Source of the DNA: an uncultured Opitutia bacterium
Lineage (GTDB): Bacteria > Verrucomicrobiota > Verrucomicrobiia > Opitutales > Opitutaceae
DNA length: 64,000 nt
Assembly: GCA_903872505.1 (NCBI GenBank)
Contig: CAIQKV010000078.1
Location: 83,856 to 147,855, forward strand
Reading direction: 5' to 3'
Positions 16,682-24,593 of this stretch are shown here, one piece after another (the first letter of the stretch is position 1; each line of letters begins with the position of its first letter). Below the pieces are notes generated by a model. It was not told where the DNA came from, did no database searches, and saw nothing but the letters and a program-made list of their open reading frames with translations. Position numbers and translations under genes: made by a program.

Positions 16682-18037
16682 ATGCCCGGTCTCTCCCGCC
16701 CGCTCCCCGTGAAACACCTCGGCGCCTCCCTCATCCTGCTGCTGGGCTTGCTGGGCTGCAGCGCCAGCCGCCCGCCCGCCCGCCCGGTGGCGCCCCCGCC
16801 CGCGCCGCGCGTCGCCCCCGTCACCGTCCCCGCCGCGCCCATTTTCCCGGTGATGCTCGGCATCGACGTGCTCGAGTCCGAGGGCTTCGCCGCGGTCAAG
16901 GGCAAGCGCATCGGCCTCCTCACCCATCCCGCCGGCGTGAACCGCCGCGGCGTGAGCACGATCGACGTCCTCCGCCGCGCGCCCGGCGTGAAGCTCGTCG
17001 CGCTCTACGCCTGCGAGCACGGCCTCTACGACGAGCTGCCCGCCGAGACGCCGTTTCCCGACCACGTCGACCCCCGGACCGGCCTGATGGTCTATTCGCT
17101 CTACAGCACGAAGGGCAAAAAATTCCGCCCCACCCCCGCGCAGCTCAAGGCGATCGATACGCTCGTCATCGACCTGCAGGACATCGGCGTGCGCAGCTAC
17201 ACCTTCGTCGGCGCGATGAAGACCGCCATGGAGGCCTGCTTCGAGAACGGCAAGGAGGTCATCGTCCTCGACCGGCCCAACCCGCTCGGCGGCCTCAAGG
17301 TCGACGGCCCGCCCCTCGATCCCCAGTGGATGAGCGACGTCGGCCGGTTCCGCGTGCCCTACGTCCACGGCCTGACGATCGGCGAGCTGGCGCACCTCGC
17401 GAAGGAGGCGCCCGGCGTGCTCAACGTCTCCGAGGCGCTCCGCACGCGCAGCCGGCTCACCGTCATCCCGATGCGCGGCTGGCGGCGCGCGATGCGCTGG
17501 CCCGAGACCGGGCTCAACTTCGTGCCTACCTCCACCGCGATCCAGGACTTCGCCGCCTGCCAGGGCTACGCGATGACCGGGCTGGGCTGCATCCTCGGCG
17601 GATTCACTCACGGCGTCGGCAAATCGTACCCCTTCCGCGGCATCGCGCACAACACGGTCAAGATCGACGTCGTCGAGCGGGAACTGCTCGCGTGCAACCT
17701 GCCCGGCCTGCGCTTCCGCCGGGTCAGCGCCCCCGACCGCAACGGCAAGCCCGCCGTCGGACTTTACATCGAGATCACGGACTACGACGACTGGCAGCCG
17801 ACCGCGCTGAGCTTCCAGCTGATGCGGCTGGCCTGCCGACTCGAACCGAAGAACCCGTTCGCCAACGCGAAGGCCGCCGACCGGCGCACGTTCCTCGTCC
17901 ACATGGGTTCGTCCGCGTTTTTCAACGACCTCATCCTCAAGGGCGCGCATACCGACGTCGACGCGTGGCTCCGCACCTGGCGCGAGCAGGCGAAGATCTA
18001 TCAGGAGCAGAGCAAGCGTTACTGGCTCTACCGGTAG
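16682..18037 (+). CDS. NamZ-type exo-beta-N-acetylmuramidase lipoprotein (DUF1343)
   Basis: This encodes 451 residues. A lipoprotein signal ends in LLGLLGC, then a Pro/Ala linker (about 25-50). The DUF1343 domain follows: GIDVLESEGFAAVKGKRIGL, LLTHPAGVNRRG, LYACEHGLYDELPAETPFPD, DLQDIGVRSYTFVGAM, VLDRPNPLGG and LGGFTHGVGKSYPFRG. The Glu in ACEHG is the proposed catalytic residue of NamZ. NamZ of Bacillus releases N-acetylmuramic acid from peptidoglycan fragments, so this enzyme likely works in wall recycling in the periplasm or at a membrane. No MurNAc transporter or MurQ etherase is seen nearby. Confidence 0.88.
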   Translation: MPGLSRPLPVKHLGASLILLLGLLGCSASRPPARPVAPPPAPRVAPVTVPAAPIFPVMLGIDVLESEGFAAVKGKRIGLLTHPAGVNRRGVSTIDVLRRAPGVKLVALYACEHGLYDELPAETPFPDHVDPRTGLMVYSLYSTKGKKFRPTPAQLKAIDTLVIDLQDIGVRSYTFVGAMKTAMEACFENGKEVIVLDRPNPLGGLKVDGPPLDPQWMSDVGRFRVPYVHGLTIGELAHLAKEAPGVLNVSEALRTRSRLTVIPMRGWRRAMRWPETGLNFVPTSTAIQDFAACQGYAMTGLGCILGGFTHGVGKSYPFRGIAHNTVKIDVVERELLACNLPGLRFRRVSAPDRNGKPAVGLYIEITDYDDWQPTALSFQLMRLACRLEPKNPFANAKAADRRTFLVHMGSSAFFNDLILKGAHTDVDAWLRTWREQAKIYQEQSKRYWLYR

Positions 18038-18097
18038 CCGGGCCGGGTCCGCGATTGCGGTTTGCCATGCCGGGGTCCGCCGGCTTCATGTGGGCCC

Positions 18098-19375
18098 ATG
18101 CCCCCGACCCCCCGCCCCGTCCGTCCGGCCCGGCTGCTGCCGTGGCTCGCCGTCCTCCTGGTCGCCCTGCCACTCGCGGCGCACGCCGCCGATGCCTTCG
18201 ATCCCGCAGCCGCCACCGCGGCCTACCTCGCCCGGATCCCCGCCGAGGCCCGCGCCCGCTCCGACGCCTATTTCGAGGGCGGCTACTGGCTGATCCTCTG
18301 GAACCTCTTCGTGTCCGTCGGTCTCGCGTGGTTCCTGCTCGGCACCGGGCTGTCCGGGAAGCTGCGCGACTTCGCCGAGCGCCGGTTCCAGCGCCGCTGG
18401 CTCCAGGTCGCCACCTACGCGCTGGGCTACATCCTGCTCATGACGCTCCTGGAGTTGCCGTGGAACTTCTACACCGGGTTCCTCCGCGAGCACCAATACC
18501 ACATGTCCAACCTCACCACCGCCGGTTGGTTCGGCGAACAGCTGAAGGGCCTGATCGTCGGCCTCATCCTCACCACGCCCGTGCTGCTGCTCCTGTATGC
18601 GGCGCTCCGGCGCTGGCCCACGCGCTGGTGGAGCCGCGCCGCCCTGGTCACGCCGGTGTTGATCCTGCTCCTGTTGGTGATCGCCCCGGTCTTCATCTCG
18701 CCGGTGTTCAACACCTACAAGCCCCTGCCCGACTCCCCGCTGCGCGACTCCATCCTCTCGCTCGCCCGCGCCAACGGCATCCCCGCGGACAACGTCTACG
18801 AGTTCGATGCCTCGCGCCAGACCAAGCGCATCAGCGCCAACGTCAGCGGCGCCCTCGGCAGCATCCGCATTTCCCTCAACGACAACCTGCTCAAGCGCAG
18901 CTCGCCGGCCGAGATCCGCGCCGTCATGGGCCACGAGATGGGCCACTACGTGCTCAACCACGTCTACAAGCTCACGATCTACCACAGCCTCGTGTTCGCC
19001 TCGGCCTTCGCCTTCACCGCGTGGTTCTTCGGCGCCGCGTTCCGCCGGCGGGGCGCGGCCTGGGGCGTGCGCGGCATCGACGACCCGGCCGGGCTGCCGA
19101 TCCTCGCCGCGGTCCTGGCAGTGTTCTTTTTCCTCGTGACCCCGGTGTCGCACAGCATCACCCGCTCGACCGAGAGCGAGGCCGACATCTTCGGGCTCAA
19201 CGCCGCGCGCGAACCCGACGGCTTCTCCGAGGTCGCGCTCAAGCTGTCGGAATACCGCAAGCTCGCCCCCGGCCCGTGGGAGGAGATCGTGTTCTTCGAC
19301 CACCCGAGCGGCCATAACCGCATCCTGATGTCCATGCGCTGGAAAGCCGAGCATCCCGCCGACCCCGGCAAGTAG
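18098..19375 (+). CDS. Ste24/M48-family membrane metalloprotease
   Basis: This encodes 425 residues, starting at the ATG at 18098 (MPPTPRPVRPARLLPW). It has a signal-like first helix, several membrane segments, and the zinc site VMGHEMGHYVLNH (HExxH) with the third ligand Glu in TESEADIFGLN about 80 residues later. Conserved PLPDSPLRDSILSLARANGI and SRQTKRISANVSGALGS match CAAX-protease-type M48 enzymes. In eukaryotes Ste24 trims prenylated proteins; in bacteria these proteases are thought to act on membrane or exported proteins for quality control. Stand-alone gene; palindrome B follows its stop by about 60 bases. Confidence 0.92.
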   Translation: MPPTPRPVRPARLLPWLAVLLVALPLAAHAADAFDPAAATAAYLARIPAEARARSDAYFEGGYWLILWNLFVSVGLAWFLLGTGLSGKLRDFAERRFQRRWLQVATYALGYILLMTLLELPWNFYTGFLREHQYHMSNLTTAGWFGEQLKGLIVGLILTTPVLLLLYAALRRWPTRWWSRAALVTPVLILLLLVIAPVFISPVFNTYKPLPDSPLRDSILSLARANGIPADNVYEFDASRQTKRISANVSGALGSIRISLNDNLLKRSSPAEIRAVMGHEMGHYVLNHVYKLTIYHSLVFASAFAFTAWFFGAAFRRRGAAWGVRGIDDPAGLPILAAVLAVFFFLVTPVSHSITRSTESEADIFGLNAAREPDGFSEVALKLSEYRKLAPGPWEEIVFFDHPSGHNRILMSMRWKAEHPADPGK

Positions 19376-19434
19376 GGCTCCGTCCGGGGCGGAGCAAAGG
19401 TTACGGGCGCTATCAGTGAAATCTGGTGAATTGC

Positions 19435-19502
19435 GTAGGGGTGCAGTCTTGCTGCACCCTCTGAGAATCCTTTCGAAGGGCGCAGCAAGACTGCGCCCCT
19501 AC
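19435..19502. repeat. Composite palindrome B (intergenic)
   Basis: Two 26-base arms, 19435-19460 and 19477-19502, are reverse complements with only two differences, both compensable by G:U pairing. Each arm is itself a hairpin (GGGTGCAG, TCTTG, CTGCACCC). The element can fold as one long stem or as two side-by-side hairpins, as REP/BIME-like elements do. Confidence 0.85.
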
Positions 19503-19525
19503 ATTCAGAATGACATATTCTGGTA

Positions 19526-19552
19526 TCCTCCGCGCTCTCCGCGTTCTCCGCG
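19526..19552. repeat. Three tandem 9-base units (nnCTCCGCG-like)
   Basis: TCCTCCGCG, CTCTCCGCG and TTCTCCGCG follow one another directly, 24 bases upstream of the dehydrogenase start. This resembles one arm of a further palindrome type whose partner arm is absent here. Confidence 0.6.
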
Positions 19553-19575
19553 TGAAAAAATAGACTCTACCTCCC

Positions 19576-20580
19576 ATGCCCCGCCCTGCCGCCCTGCTCG
19601 CCGTCCTCACGCCCGATGAGAGGGCAAAATTCATGCCGGAGCCCGTGCTCGCCGAAGTGCGCGCGCTCGCCCCGGAGTTCCGCCTGCTCGACCCCACCGG
19701 GCTCAGCACCGAGGCATTTGGCCGCGAGGTCACTGCGGTGAACCCCGAGGTCATCCTCGCCTGCTGGCAGACGCCCGGCCTGCCCGCGGTCCTCCCGCCG
19801 CGCCTGCGCTACGTCTGCTACCTCACCGGCGGGGTGAAGCGACTCGTCACCCGCACGCTGCTCGAGCGCGGCCTGCTGCTCACCAACTGGGGCGGCTCCA
19901 TCAGCCGCACGGTCGCCGAGTGCGCGCTCTTCCACACCCTCGCCTGCCTGCGGCTGGCCCCGCGCTGGACGCTGATGATCCACCGCGACGGCGGGTGGCG
20001 CGACGGCTGGGAACAGGCCGGCTCGCTCTTCGAGCGCCGCGTGGGCATCCACGGGTTCGGCCCGGTGGCGCGCGCGTTTCTCAAGCTCATCGCGCCCTTC
20101 AACTGCCACGCCTCAGTCTTCGCGCCCGACGTGGACGACGCCGTGGCGAAGGCGCACGGCGTGGCCCGCGCCGCCTCGCTCGACGCGCTGTTTGCCGACA
20201 ACGACATCGTCGTCGAACTCGCCCCGCTCATCCCCGCGACCATCGGCAGCGTCACCGAGCGTCACCTACGGCTCATCCGGCCCGGCGGCGTTTTTGTGAA
20301 CGTCGGCCGCGGCGCCGTCGTGGACGAGGCCGCGCTGCTGCGCGTCGCCCGCGAGGGCAAGATCCGGGTCGGCCTGGATGTCTTCGTTAATGAGCCGCTC
20401 CCCGTGGACAGCGGCTTCCGCGGACTGGCCAACGTCAGCATGACGCCGCACATCGCGGGCCCGACGCTGGACCGCTATTGCGACGCCGGCGCCTTCGCCC
20501 TGCGCAACCTCCGCGCCTACGCCGCGGGCCAGCCCCTCGAAGCCGTCATCACCCCTGCGATCTACGACGCCTCGACGTGA
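19576..20580 (+). CDS. D-isomer-specific 2-hydroxyacid dehydrogenase family protein
   Basis: This encodes 334 residues. The C-terminal two thirds is the NAD-binding domain: VGIHGFGPVARAFL (GxGxxG-like turn, with His in the second position), an aspartate after the second beta strand, VFVNVGRGAVVDEAAL (substrate-binding Arg), DVFVNEPLP (catalytic Glu) and MTPHIAGPT (catalytic His). The Arg-Glu-His set is complete, so it is probably active. The family reduces 2-keto acids (glyoxylate, hydroxypyruvate, phosphoglycerate and others). A link with glycerate kinase 3 kb upstream, as a hydroxypyruvate or glyoxylate reductase, is possible but the genes are not in one operon. Confidence 0.88.
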   Translation: MPRPAALLAVLTPDERAKFMPEPVLAEVRALAPEFRLLDPTGLSTEAFGREVTAVNPEVILACWQTPGLPAVLPPRLRYVCYLTGGVKRLVTRTLLERGLLLTNWGGSISRTVAECALFHTLACLRLAPRWTLMIHRDGGWRDGWEQAGSLFERRVGIHGFGPVARAFLKLIAPFNCHASVFAPDVDDAVAKAHGVARAASLDALFADNDIVVELAPLIPATIGSVTERHLRLIRPGGVFVNVGRGAVVDEAALLRVAREGKIRVGLDVFVNEPLPVDSGFRGLANVSMTPHIAGPTLDRYCDAGAFALRNLRAYAAGQPLEAVITPAIYDAST

Positions 20581-20629
20581 ATATCCAAGGTAAGGCGCGC
20601 GAGAGACAATGAACGTGGCAAGGTTAAAC

Positions 20630-21232
20630 ATGCGCGCGCTACTGCCAACTCTTGGATATGTTGCACTTTTAGGCTGTAGCTCGACCGCTGTGAAACAGAA
20701 CGCCGGAGGCGTAGCGACAGCTTCAGCCCTCGTCGTCGCGCTTCCCCTCATACCCTTCGCTGAAGGTTACCACTTCCTAAGCGGTGATATTCGGGATCTA
20801 AAGGCGAAGGTAGCCGCGGTCAAAGTGAAGCTCGATCCGGTCTACGAAGAGAGATTGCGCCTGATTCAGAGCCGAGATCCGGTTGCGGACGCCCGAACAG
20901 TTGTCGCCGAAGGCTGCGAACTCTTTCTTGCATCGGTTCCGGACGGTGTGGTTTTTCCGGGATATTTCGACCCAAGGGTTGGCGCCACGACCCCATTCTA
21001 TTCCACTCCCTCGCAATCGTCGAAGAGCCCGACCTATCGCTTCCTCGAGGAGCTCATGGACAAAGATCCCCTGCATAAGGAAAGCGAACGGCTCGGCGTT
21101 TCCTATTCTGGACCGGCATATACCGCATTTTTGAGGGCAGGCTGGAGCTTCGAAGAATCGTTTAATCACGAGATCGCCCGCTTGACTGGAAAAGCACCAT
21201 ATAAGACCCCAGATCCAACGGCTCGTCATTAA
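20630..21232 (+). CDS. Low-GC lipoprotein of unknown function
   Basis: This encodes 200 residues. I prefer the ATG at 20630 over 20609: it has AAGG six bases upstream and gives a short lipoprotein signal (MRALLPTLGYVALLGC). The mature part has a hydrophobic patch (VVALPLIPFAEGYHF), a charged helix (IRDLKAKVAAVKVKLDPVYEERL) and a polar C-terminal half. I recognise no family. Its composition is unlike its neighbours: the DNA is much less GC-rich and it uses codons such as ATA, AGA, AGG and TTG. This suggests recent arrival from elsewhere. No mobile-element gene is visible beside it. Confidence 0.7.
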   Translation: MRALLPTLGYVALLGCSSTAVKQNAGGVATASALVVALPLIPFAEGYHFLSGDIRDLKAKVAAVKVKLDPVYEERLRLIQSRDPVADARTVVAEGCELFLASVPDGVVFPGYFDPRVGATTPFYSTPSQSSKSPTYRFLEELMDKDPLHKESERLGVSYSGPAYTAFLRAGWSFEESFNHEIARLTGKAPYKTPDPTARH

Positions 21233-21403
21233 CGTTGAACGGCTATTAAACCGAAGTCTGTTCACCGCGCTCTTTACGGCTAAATAATCAGTTTTCCCGC
21301 CGATTTTCCCTTGCCGCTCGGCGCGCGCGGGACGAAATCTCCCGCCGGCCGGCGCACCCCGCGCGCGGCCGGTTTTCCCCTCAACCCCCAACCTCCGCGT
21401 TTT

Positions 21404-22447
21404 ATGCCGAGACCCTGCACGCTCTTCACCGGCCAGTGGGCCGACCTGCCCCTTGAGAAACTCGCCCCGCTCGTCAAAAAAATGGGCTACGACGGCGTCG
21501 AGCTCGCCTGCTGGGGCGACCACTTCGACGTCGATGCCGCGGCCACCGACAAGAAATACGTCGCCGCCAAGTGGGCCCTGCTGAAGGACCACGGGCTCAC
21601 CTGCTACGCCATCTCCAGCCACCTCGTCGGCCAGGCCATCTGCGACCGCATCGACGAGCGCCACCAGGCGATCCTCCCGCCCGATGTCTGGGGCGACGGC
21701 GAGCCTGAGGGCGTCCGTTCGCGCGCCGCCAAGAAGATGATCACCGCCGCGCAGGCCGCCCGCGCGTTCTTCAACGCCAAGCCCGGCCGCAAGGGCGCGG
21801 ATGACTTCCCCGCCGTCGTCAACGGCTTCACCGGCTCCAGCATCTGGCACTCGATCTACGCGTTCCCGCCGACCTCGCAGGCCTACTGGGACGCCGGCTT
21901 CGCCGACTTCGGCAAGCGCTTCCGCCCGATCCTGAAGGCCTTCGACGAGGTGAACGTGAACTTCGCCCTCGAGGTCCACCCGACCGAGATCGCCTTCGAC
22001 ATCGCCTCCGCCCAGCGCGCGCTCGCCGCGGTGAAGAATCACAAACGCTTCGGATTCAACTACGACCCGTCGCACCTCGGCTACCAGGGCGTGGACTATG
22101 TGAAGTTCATCCGCGCGTTCAGCGACCGCATCTACCACGTCCACATGAAGGACGTCTGGTGGGGCCACGGCGACGGCACCGTTGGCACCTTCGGCGGCCA
22201 CGTGGGCTTCGGCGACGCCCGCCGCGCCTGGGACTTCCGCTCGCTCGGCCACGGCGACATCAAGTTCGAGGACATCATCGTCGCGCTGAACGACATTGGC
22301 TACCGCGGCCCGCTCTCCGTCGAGTGGGAGGACATTCGCATGGACCGCGTCCACGGCGCCACCGAGGCCGCGGCCTTTGTCCGCAAAGTCGACTTCCCGT
22401 CCAGCGCCCTCGCGTTCGACGCCGCGTTTGATAAAAAGAATCAGTAA
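21404..22447 (+). CDS. Sugar phosphate isomerase/epimerase-like TIM-barrel protein
   Basis: This encodes 347 residues, starting at the ATG at 21404; the track start at 21311 adds an Arg/Pro leader. Marks of the xylose-isomerase-like TIM-barrel (AP endonuclease 2) family: [59 protein letters not shown] and [14 protein letters not shown]. These provide the Glu, Asp, His and Glu that bind the metal in this fold. Relatives act on inositols, keto-sugars or their derivatives. The Gfo/Idh/MocA gene 102 bases downstream is its usual partner in sugar or polyol breakdown modules. Substrate unknown. Confidence 0.88.
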   Translation: MPRPCTLFTGQWADLPLEKLAPLVKKMGYDGVELACWGDHFDVDAAATDKKYVAAKWALLKDHGLTCYAISSHLVGQAICDRIDERHQAILPPDVWGDGEPEGVRSRAAKKMITAAQAARAFFNAKPGRKGADDFPAVVNGFTGSSIWHSIYAFPPTSQAYWDAGFADFGKRFRPILKAFDEVNVNFALEVHPTEIAFDIASAQRALAAVKNHKRFGFNYDPSHLGYQGVDYVKFIRAFSDRIYHVHMKDVWWGHGDGTVGTFGGHVGFGDARRAWDFRSLGHGDIKFEDIIVALNDIGYRGPLSVEWEDIRMDRVHGATEAAAFVRKVDFPSSALAFDAAFDKKNQ

Positions 22448-22455
22448 CCAATCCT

Positions 22456-22536
22456 AAGCGCAAAGACGCGAAGTCGCGAAGAACTGCCCTCCTGTATTCT
22501 TCGTTCCGATCTTAGCGACTTTGCGTCTTTGCGCTT
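22456..22536. repeat. Long imperfect palindrome C (intergenic)
   Basis: Arms AAGCGCAAAGACGCGAAGTC... (22456-22481) and 22511-22536 are 26-base reverse complements with two mismatches. They fill most of the 102-base gap between the TIM-barrel gene and the oxidoreductase gene, ending 13 bases before the latter's start. Confidence 0.8.
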
Positions 22537-22549
22537 CCCTCTTCCTCCT

Positions 22550-23707
22550 ATGAAAAGAAAACTTCGTTTTGGCATGATCGGCGGCGGACGCGGCGCGTTC
22601 ATCGGCGCCGTCCACCGCATCGCCGCCATCATGGACGGCAAGGCCGAGCTCGTCGCCGGCGCGTTCTCGTCCGACGCCGCCCGCTCCAAGGCCTCCGGCG
22701 CCGACCTCTTCCTCGACCCGGCCCGCGTCTACGGCAGCTACCGCGAGATGGCGAAGGCCGAGGCGAAAAAACCCGCCGGTCAGCGGCTCGACTTCGTCGT
22801 CATCGTCACGCCCAACCACCAGCACTTCCCGCCCGCGAAGCTGTTCCTCGAGAGCGGCTTCAACGTCGTCCTCGACAAGCCCGCGACCTTCGATCTCGCC
22901 GAGGCGAAGCAGCTGCGCGCCGTCGTGAAGAAAACGAGGAAGGTCCTCGTCCTCACGCACAACTACACCGGCAACGTGATGGTGAAGCAGGCTCGCGAGC
23001 TGGTGCGCAACGGCAGCGTGGGCGACATCCGCAAGATCGTCGTCGAGTACCCGCAGGGCTGGCTGAGCACCTTTTTGGAAAAGACCGGCCAGAAGCAGGC
23101 CGCCTGGCGCACTGACCCGAAGCGCAGCGGCGCCGCCGGCTGCATGGGCGACATCGGCACGCATGCCGAGAACCTCGCCCGCTACATCACCGGGCTGCAC
23201 ATCGATTCGCTCTGCGCCGACCTCACCACCTTCGTGAAGGGCCGCAAGCTCGACGACGACGGCAACGTCCTCGTCCGCTACCGGGGCGGCGCGAAGGGCG
23301 TGCTCCACTCCTCGCAGATTTCCATCGGCGACGAGAACATGCTCAACATCCGTGTCTACGGCACGAAGGCCGGCCTGGAGTGGCGGCAGGAATTCCCGAA
23401 CGAGCTGGTGGTGAAGTTCGGCGACCAGCCACGCCAGACCTGGCGCCGCGGCAACGGCTACCTCTCGCCCAACGTGGGCAGGTTCACCCGCATCCCCGCC
23501 GGCCACCCGGAGGGCTACCTCGAGGCGTTCGCCAACATCTACCTGGAGGCCTACCGCGCGATCGCCGCCGAGGTCGAGGGCAAGCGCCAGCCGAAGGATC
23601 TCGATTTCCCGACCATCGACGACGGCGTCGAGGGCATGGCCTTCATCGAGACCGTGGTGAAGAGCTCGAAGGCCGGCGCCAAGTGGCTGAAATTTCCGAA
23701 AGCGTAA
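22550..23707 (+). CDS. Gfo/Idh/MocA-family oxidoreductase
   Basis: This encodes 385 residues from the ATG at 22550. N-terminal Rossmann domain: [17 protein letters not shown] (GxGxxx turn), [15 protein letters not shown] and [14 protein letters not shown], whose Lys is the EKP-type catalytic Lys of the family. The C-terminal beta-sheet domain has [19 protein letters not shown] with the usual GxHxxD/H-type motif. It oxidises or reduces a sugar or cyclitol with NAD(P). Paired with the TIM-barrel isomerase upstream. The leader just before the ATG is pyrimidine-rich (CTTCCTCCT) and has no Shine-Dalgarno sequence, so initiation must rely on another signal. Confidence 0.9.
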   Translation: MKRKLRFGMIGGGRGAFIGAVHRIAAIMDGKAELVAGAFSSDAARSKASGADLFLDPARVYGSYREMAKAEAKKPAGQRLDFVVIVTPNHQHFPPAKLFLESGFNVVLDKPATFDLAEAKQLRAVVKKTRKVLVLTHNYTGNVMVKQARELVRNGSVGDIRKIVVEYPQGWLSTFLEKTGQKQAAWRTDPKRSGAAGCMGDIGTHAENLARYITGLHIDSLCADLTTFVKGRKLDDDGNVLVRYRGGAKGVLHSSQISIGDENMLNIRVYGTKAGLEWRQEFPNELVVKFGDQPRQTWRRGNGYLSPNVGRFTRIPAGHPEGYLEAFANIYLEAYRAIAAEVEGKRQPKDLDFPTIDDGVEGMAFIETVVKSSKAGAKWLKFPKA

Positions 23708-23720
23708 TTGTTACGTCTGC

Positions 23721-23820
23721 GGTAGGGCGGGGTCTCCGACCCGCCCTTTGAATACGGCATCACCAGAGCGATCGCTCAAATGTTTGCGCGGCAAGGGCGG
23801 GTCAAAGACCCTGCCCTACC
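23721..23820. repeat. Composite palindrome D (intergenic, between convergent genes)
   Basis: 28-base arms at 23721-23748 (GGTAGGGCGGGGTCTCCGAC...) and 23793-23820 are reverse complements with three mismatches. Each arm can also fold alone (AGGGCGGG paired with CCCGCCCT). A small palindrome, AGCGATCGCT, lies in the centre. It starts 13 bases after the oxidoreductase stop and ends 6 bases before the msrB stop. Confidence 0.85.
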
Positions 23821-23826
23821 CCGGAC

Positions 23827-24429
23827 CTACTTCTTCGCGCCCGCCTCGTTCTTCGCCACCCAGGCCTCGTACTCCTTGCGCGGCATGAAGCGGAGCGAGG
23901 CGCTGTTGATGCAGTAGCGCAGCCCGGTCGGGGCCGGGCCGTCGTCAAAGACGTGCCCGAGGTGCGCGCCGTCGACGTTGCAGTGCACCTCGTCGCGCTG
24001 CATGCCGAGGCTGTAGTCGGTGGTCACGCCCACGAAGGCCTTCTCGATCGGCTTGGTGAAGCTCGGCCAGCCCGTGCCGCTCTCGAACTTGTCGCGGCTG
24101 TCGAACAGCGGCGTGTCGCTGCAGACGGAAAAATAGACGCCGTCCGCGTGGTTGTCCCAGTATTCGTTCTGGAACGGCGGCTCGGTGCCCTGCTGGCGCG
24201 CGACCTGGAACTGGCGCGGGTTCAGCAGCTGCCGCCACTCGGCGTCGGTGTGCTGCACCTTGGCCTTGCTCATGTCGATCACAACGTTGGACGGCAGGCC
24301 GCAGGCGGACTTTTCGCCGGGCTTGCACTGGAGGGCGTCTTTGGCGGGTTGGGTGGATTTCATTTCGGTTTGGGCGCCGGCGGCGAGCGCCAGCGCGGAA
24401 AAGAGGGTGAGGCAGGAGAGCTTTCGCAT
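23827..24429 (-). CDS. msrB: Exported peptide-methionine (R)-S-oxide reductase
   Basis: Reduces the R form of methionine sulfoxide in oxidised proteins. The protein has 200 residues with a signal peptide (MRKLSCLTLFSALALAAGA), so it probably protects periplasmic proteins. I took the ATG at 24429. Family motifs: QHTDAEWRQLLNPRQFQVAR, GTEPPFQNEYWDNHADGVYF, DSRDKFESGTGWPSFTKP, CNVDGAHLGHVFDDGP and TGLRYCINSASLRF; the Cys of RYCINSAS (about 173) is the catalytic residue. The two CxxC zinc pairs of many MsrBs are absent, marking a zinc-free form. The Cys in FSVCSDTPLF may resolve the sulfenic acid. Palindromes D and E flank the gene. Confidence 0.93.
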   Translation of the reverse strand: MRKLSCLTLFSALALAAGAQTEMKSTQPAKDALQCKPGEKSACGLPSNVVIDMSKAKVQHTDAEWRQLLNPRQFQVARQQGTEPPFQNEYWDNHADGVYFSVCSDTPLFDSRDKFESGTGWPSFTKPIEKAFVGVTTDYSLGMQRDEVHCNVDGAHLGHVFDDGPAPTGLRYCINSASLRFMPRKEYEAWVAKNEAGAKK

Positions 24430-24499
24430 GCCCCTGAGAGTACCCAGCGAAGGCAAATATTCCAGTGGAGGATGCATTTTCGAAGGGCCATAATCGAGC

Positions 24500-24567
24500 G
24501 TGGCACGGGTCTCCCGACCCGTGTTGCTGCTGTAAATTCAACCCACGGGTCAGGAGACCCGTGCCAC
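24500..24567. repeat. Composite palindrome E (intergenic)
   Basis: 24-base arms at 24500-24523 (GTGGCACGGGTCTCCCGACC...) and 24544-24567 are reverse complements with one mismatch. Each arm folds alone (CACGGGT, loop, ACCCGTG). It lies between the msrB start and the xseA stop, so it could sit in the xseA 3' end or the msrB leader. Confidence 0.85.
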
Positions 24568-24593
24568 CACGAACCTCGCAATGACAAGCCGGG

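Noticed and set aside
13962-24567. CRISPR array, because several similar repeats occur
   Set aside because: The repeats are inverted, differ in sequence and are kilobases apart; there are no regular spacers and no cas genes.
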